A stretch of 7,319 nt of DNA from the NCBI GenBank assembly GCA_964439625.1, contig CAYTPI010000036.1, positions 1 through 7,319 of the forward strand, read 5' to 3'. Below are positions 5,987 through 7,319 of this stretch, in pieces; within the stretch, counting starts at the first letter, position 1, and each line of letters opens with the position of its first letter. Origin of the DNA: CAYTPI01 sp964439625. GTDB taxonomy: Bacteria; Chloroflexota; Anaerolineae; Aggregatilineales; UBA3940. Position numbers and translations under genes: made by a program. The notes below the pieces were generated by a model. That model had not been told where the DNA came from. It worked only from the letters and a program-made list of their open reading frames with translations, and did not search any database.

Positions 5987-6850
5987 ATGGTTATGACCGA
6001 TGAACATCTTGTTTTACAAGCGGCACAAGCACATTCAACCTTTCAAGCCGCTTGCTTGTATACGCAGGCAGGGTTGAACGTATTGCCCTTGAAAGGGAAA
6101 CAACCGCATCTTCGATTTTGGCGGCATTACCAGACTCAAGCTGTCTCACAACAACAAGTAGCCCAATGGCATCGCGCGGGGCTTTTCTCCAATGTCGGTC
6201 TTGTTTGTGGTAGCACTTCCCGCAACCTAGTCGTCCTGGATTTGGACAGTGTCGATGCCTATGAAACCTTTTGTCAGCACTTCTCGATACTCACCGAGAC
6301 TTACACGGTATTGACCGGGAGTGGCATGGGCGTGCATCTGTATTGGTACACGAAGCACCTACCCGCAACAACCCGTATCTTATCGACTGCTCTAGGACAT
6401 CTGGAACTGCTCGCTCAAGGACATCAAGTCGTTGCACCGCCCAGCCTGCACCCCGTCACTGGTCAACCCTATCGCGCGTTACGCATGATACCGATCCAAC
6501 GCGTGGCTGATTTAGAACAGGTTGCGACATGGCTGAGAACTTTTCGCTCTGATCATCCAATACACACACCCGCAAAACCTGTCACCTATAGAGGAAGGCT
6601 GAATCCCCGATTGATTGATGCGATAAGTGGTCGGCTCTTATCTCTGGGATATAAGCCCCGTCGGGATTGGCTCAATGGACGCTGCATCTATCCACATCGG
6701 CACCGCCACGGTGATCGACATCCATCTTTTGGCTTCAATAGACAGTCAGGGTATGGCTATTGTTTTGTGTGTGGCACGTTGCTTGCCAAAGACATCTGTA
6801 GCGTTCTACATATTGATGTAGATGCGGTGGGAGGTTTATGGACTGATTGA
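5987..6850 (+). CDS. Primase-polymerase with C-terminal CHC2-like zinc finger (transposon cargo)
   Basis: This 287-residue protein has an N-terminal bifunctional primase/polymerase (PrimPol) domain. Residues 20-45 match its opening (AACLYTQAGLNVLPLKGKQP). D85 and D87 of VVLDLD are metal ligands, H117 of GSGMGVHLYW is the nucleotide-binding histidine, and E140 with QVVAPPSLHP (147-156) closes the active site. A second domain resembles the DnaG-type CHC2 zinc finger: C233, H237, HPSF (245-248), then CFVC (259-262). No helicase domain follows, so it could synthesise primers or fill gaps but not unwind DNA alone. ATG 5987 has GGAG at 5976-5979, a spacing of seven bases; ATG 5993 is an alternative. 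It is the only non-transposition gene, squeezed between the tns terminator and the right end (the stop is 5 bp before the innermost TnsB site). Its role in the element is unknown. Options are supporting the host replicon, gap repair after insertion, or interference with rival elements. Confidence 0.88.
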   Translation: MVMTDEHLVLQAAQAHSTFQAACLYTQAGLNVLPLKGKQPHLRFWRHYQTQAVSQQQVAQWHRAGLFSNVGLVCGSTSRNLVVLDLDSVDAYETFCQHFSILTETYTVLTGSGMGVHLYWYTKHLPATTRILSTALGHLELLAQGHQVVAPPSLHPVTGQPYRALRMIPIQRVADLEQVATWLRTFRSDHPIHTPAKPVTYRGRLNPRLIDAISGRLLSLGYKPRRDWLNGRCIYPHRHRHGDRHPSFGFNRQSGYGYCFVCGTLLAKDICSVLHIDVDAVGGLWTD

Positions 6851-6854
6851 TCTA

Positions 6855-6944
6855 TTCTACAGATAGACTGGAAATTCCTGCTCCAACCGATTCACTTTTT
6901 CTCAAGTTATGCTGTAAATCTCTCGTTTTCTACAGTTACGTTGG
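6855..6944 (-). promoter_or_regulatory. Three putative TnsB-binding sites, right end
   Basis: Read on the minus strand, 17-bp motifs lie at R1 6928-6944 (CCAACGTAACTGTAGAA), R2 6899-6915 (ACAGCATAACTTGAGAA) and R3 6855-6871 (CCAGTCTATCTGTAGAA). R2 continues as AAAGT like the left sites L2 and L3. Spacings are 29 bp (R1-R2) and 44 bp (R2-R3). They are inverted relative to the left-end sites, as expected for synapsis of the two ends by TnsB. This 102-bp stretch from the last stop codon to the end of the element holds nothing else I can identify. Confidence 0.75.
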
Positions 6945-6952
6945 AAAGCACA
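6928..6952 (-). repeat. Terminal inverted repeat, right end
   Basis: The reverse complement begins TGTGCTTTCCAACGTAACTG and matches the left terminus at 23 of 25 bases. It ends in ACA directly before the second CCTGC copy and includes the outermost TnsB site R1. Confidence 0.95.
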
Positions 6953-6957
6953 CCTGC
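6953..6957. repeat. Target site duplication, right copy (CCTGC)
   Basis: Exact copy of 128-132, immediately after the right terminus. Keeping one copy restores the interrupted primase reading frame. Confidence 0.95.
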
Positions 6958-7319
6958 GTCCGACACCGTCGTGCATCACCTTCACCGGCGGCGGATTTCA
7001 CGCCTACTGGTGGCTGGATCATCCGCTGACTGATATGGCACTGGCACGGCATGTCCTACGTGGTTTGCAGCGTGAGGCTGCGAGTGATCCCCTATCGCCA
7101 GTCCAGAGCTTGAGATTAGTCCAGTCATACAACACCAAGCCAAACCGCGAGAATGCGCTCTGCCAGATCATTGACCTGCACTACAGCTACCATCCGATTG
7201 CAGCATTCAACCATCTGCTGCCACGTCAAACACAACTACCAAAACGACGCGCCCCGCGTCAGACAGCCCCGCGTCAGACAGCCCCACGACGCTCCGGTGA
7301 CACCCTTAATCCGGTACTG
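6958..7319 (+). pseudogene. 3' part of interrupted AEP-type replicative primase gene
   Basis: This continues the gene fragment at 1-132 in frame: after removal of the element the codons read Asp-Leu-Arg-Pro-Thr-Pro-Ser-Cys-Ile. The fragment is open to the window edge and partial. It contains CITFTGGGFHAYWWLDHPL (codons about 6972-7028), with the conserved TGGGxH histidine at 6999-7001 and the YW pair typical of plasmid and phage primases. LVQSYNTKP (from 7116) is the segment that follows in such proteins. A basic, Pro-rich linker with a short repeat (from 7239) probably leads to a downstream domain outside the window. Without its first metal-binding motif, translation of this half alone should give no active primase. 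Confidence 0.78.
7251..7280 (+). repeat. Tandem 15-bp repeat coding APRQT
   Basis: GCCCCGCGTCAGACA occurs twice in direct succession (7251-7265 and 7266-7280), followed by a partial copy coding APRR. It encodes a basic, proline-rich linker in the primase remnant. Such repeats expand and contract easily and usually mark a flexible inter-domain region. Confidence 0.85.

Larger units (their letters stand above)
133..6952 (+). mobile_element. Complete Tn7-like transposon (tnsA-tnsB-tnsB'-tnsC-tniQ plus primase-polymerase)
   Basis: The element begins with TGT and ends with ACA, has near-identical terminal inverted repeats and an exact 5-bp target duplication, and carries the Tn7 core set TnsA, TnsB, TnsC and TniQ/TnsD in canonical order. 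Three putative TnsB-binding repeats lie at each end. The only other gene encodes a primase-polymerase with a zinc finger. No resolvase (TniR), TnsE, Cas genes, resistance genes or other cargo are present. At 6820 bp it is small for the family. TnsA would normally allow cut-and-paste movement, but the TnsA active site is altered and tnsB is split into two frames, so present activity is uncertain. By Tn7 convention the tnsA-proximal end corresponds to the right end, which faces the attachment site; here that side is the upstream part of the primase gene. Confidence 0.95.

Noticed and set aside
5987..6850. Cargo PrimPol as a duplicate of the interrupted primase
   Set aside because: They share only general AEP motifs (DLD; T-G-x-G-x-H-type followed by YW) and differ in surrounding sequence and domain layout, so they are different families rather than copies.
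6851..6952. Outward-facing promoter in the right end that could express the primase remnant
   Set aside because: TTCACT (6891) with TAAATC (6915) matches sigma-70 boxes poorly (4/6 and 3/6), and the region is explained by TnsB sites.
6847..7029. 60-residue open frame across the right boundary
   Set aside because: It runs from the transposon end into the target in the wrong frame for the primase gene, so it is a junction artefact.

Overview
The window holds one complete, compact Tn7-like transposon (133-6952, 6820 bp) together with both ends of the gene it interrupted. The boundaries are visible directly. A 25-bp terminal inverted repeat starting TGTGCTTTCC and matching at 23 of 25 positions lies at the two ends. 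It is flanked by an identical 5-bp duplication, CCTGC (128-132 and 6953-6957), as expected for Tn7-type transposition. Removing the element and one CCTGC rejoins the flanks in a single open frame.

Layout. Bases 1-132 and 6958-7319 are the two halves of an archaeo-eukaryotic-type primase (AEP) gene of the kind found on plasmids, phages and integrative elements. The insertion falls between its DLD metal-binding motif and its TGGGxH motif. Inside the element come the left end, with three putative TnsB sites and a terminator-like hairpin; tnsA (354-1046); the tnsB catalytic part (1039-2646); a separate overlapping frame carrying the TnsB C-terminal beta-barrel and tail (2594-3100); tnsC (3097-4278); a TnsD-type tniQ (4275-5903); a terminator; one further gene for a primase-polymerase with a C-terminal CHC2-like zinc finger (5987-6850); and the right end with three more TnsB sites. 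All genes are on the + strand, and the first five are joined by short overlaps, which suggests one operon.

How it should work. TniQ/TnsD would bind a specific target, TnsC would relay the signal, and TnsB would bind the ends and join them to the target. TnsA would cut the 5' ends, but its expected catalytic lysine is a threonine here. There is no TnsE, resolvase, Cas protein or CRISPR array, and no cargo besides the primase-polymerase. An element that carries a primase-polymerase and sits inside a different primase gene is the most intriguing point in the window.

Host. No taxonomic marker is present. The flanks are GC-rich (80 of the first 120 bases by hand count) while the transposon is clearly less so (22 of 60 at 181-240), consistent with recent arrival. 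The protein style suggests an environmental bacterium, perhaps Chloroflexota, but this is a weak impression. The replicon is probably a plasmid, prophage or integrative element, judging by the interrupted gene.
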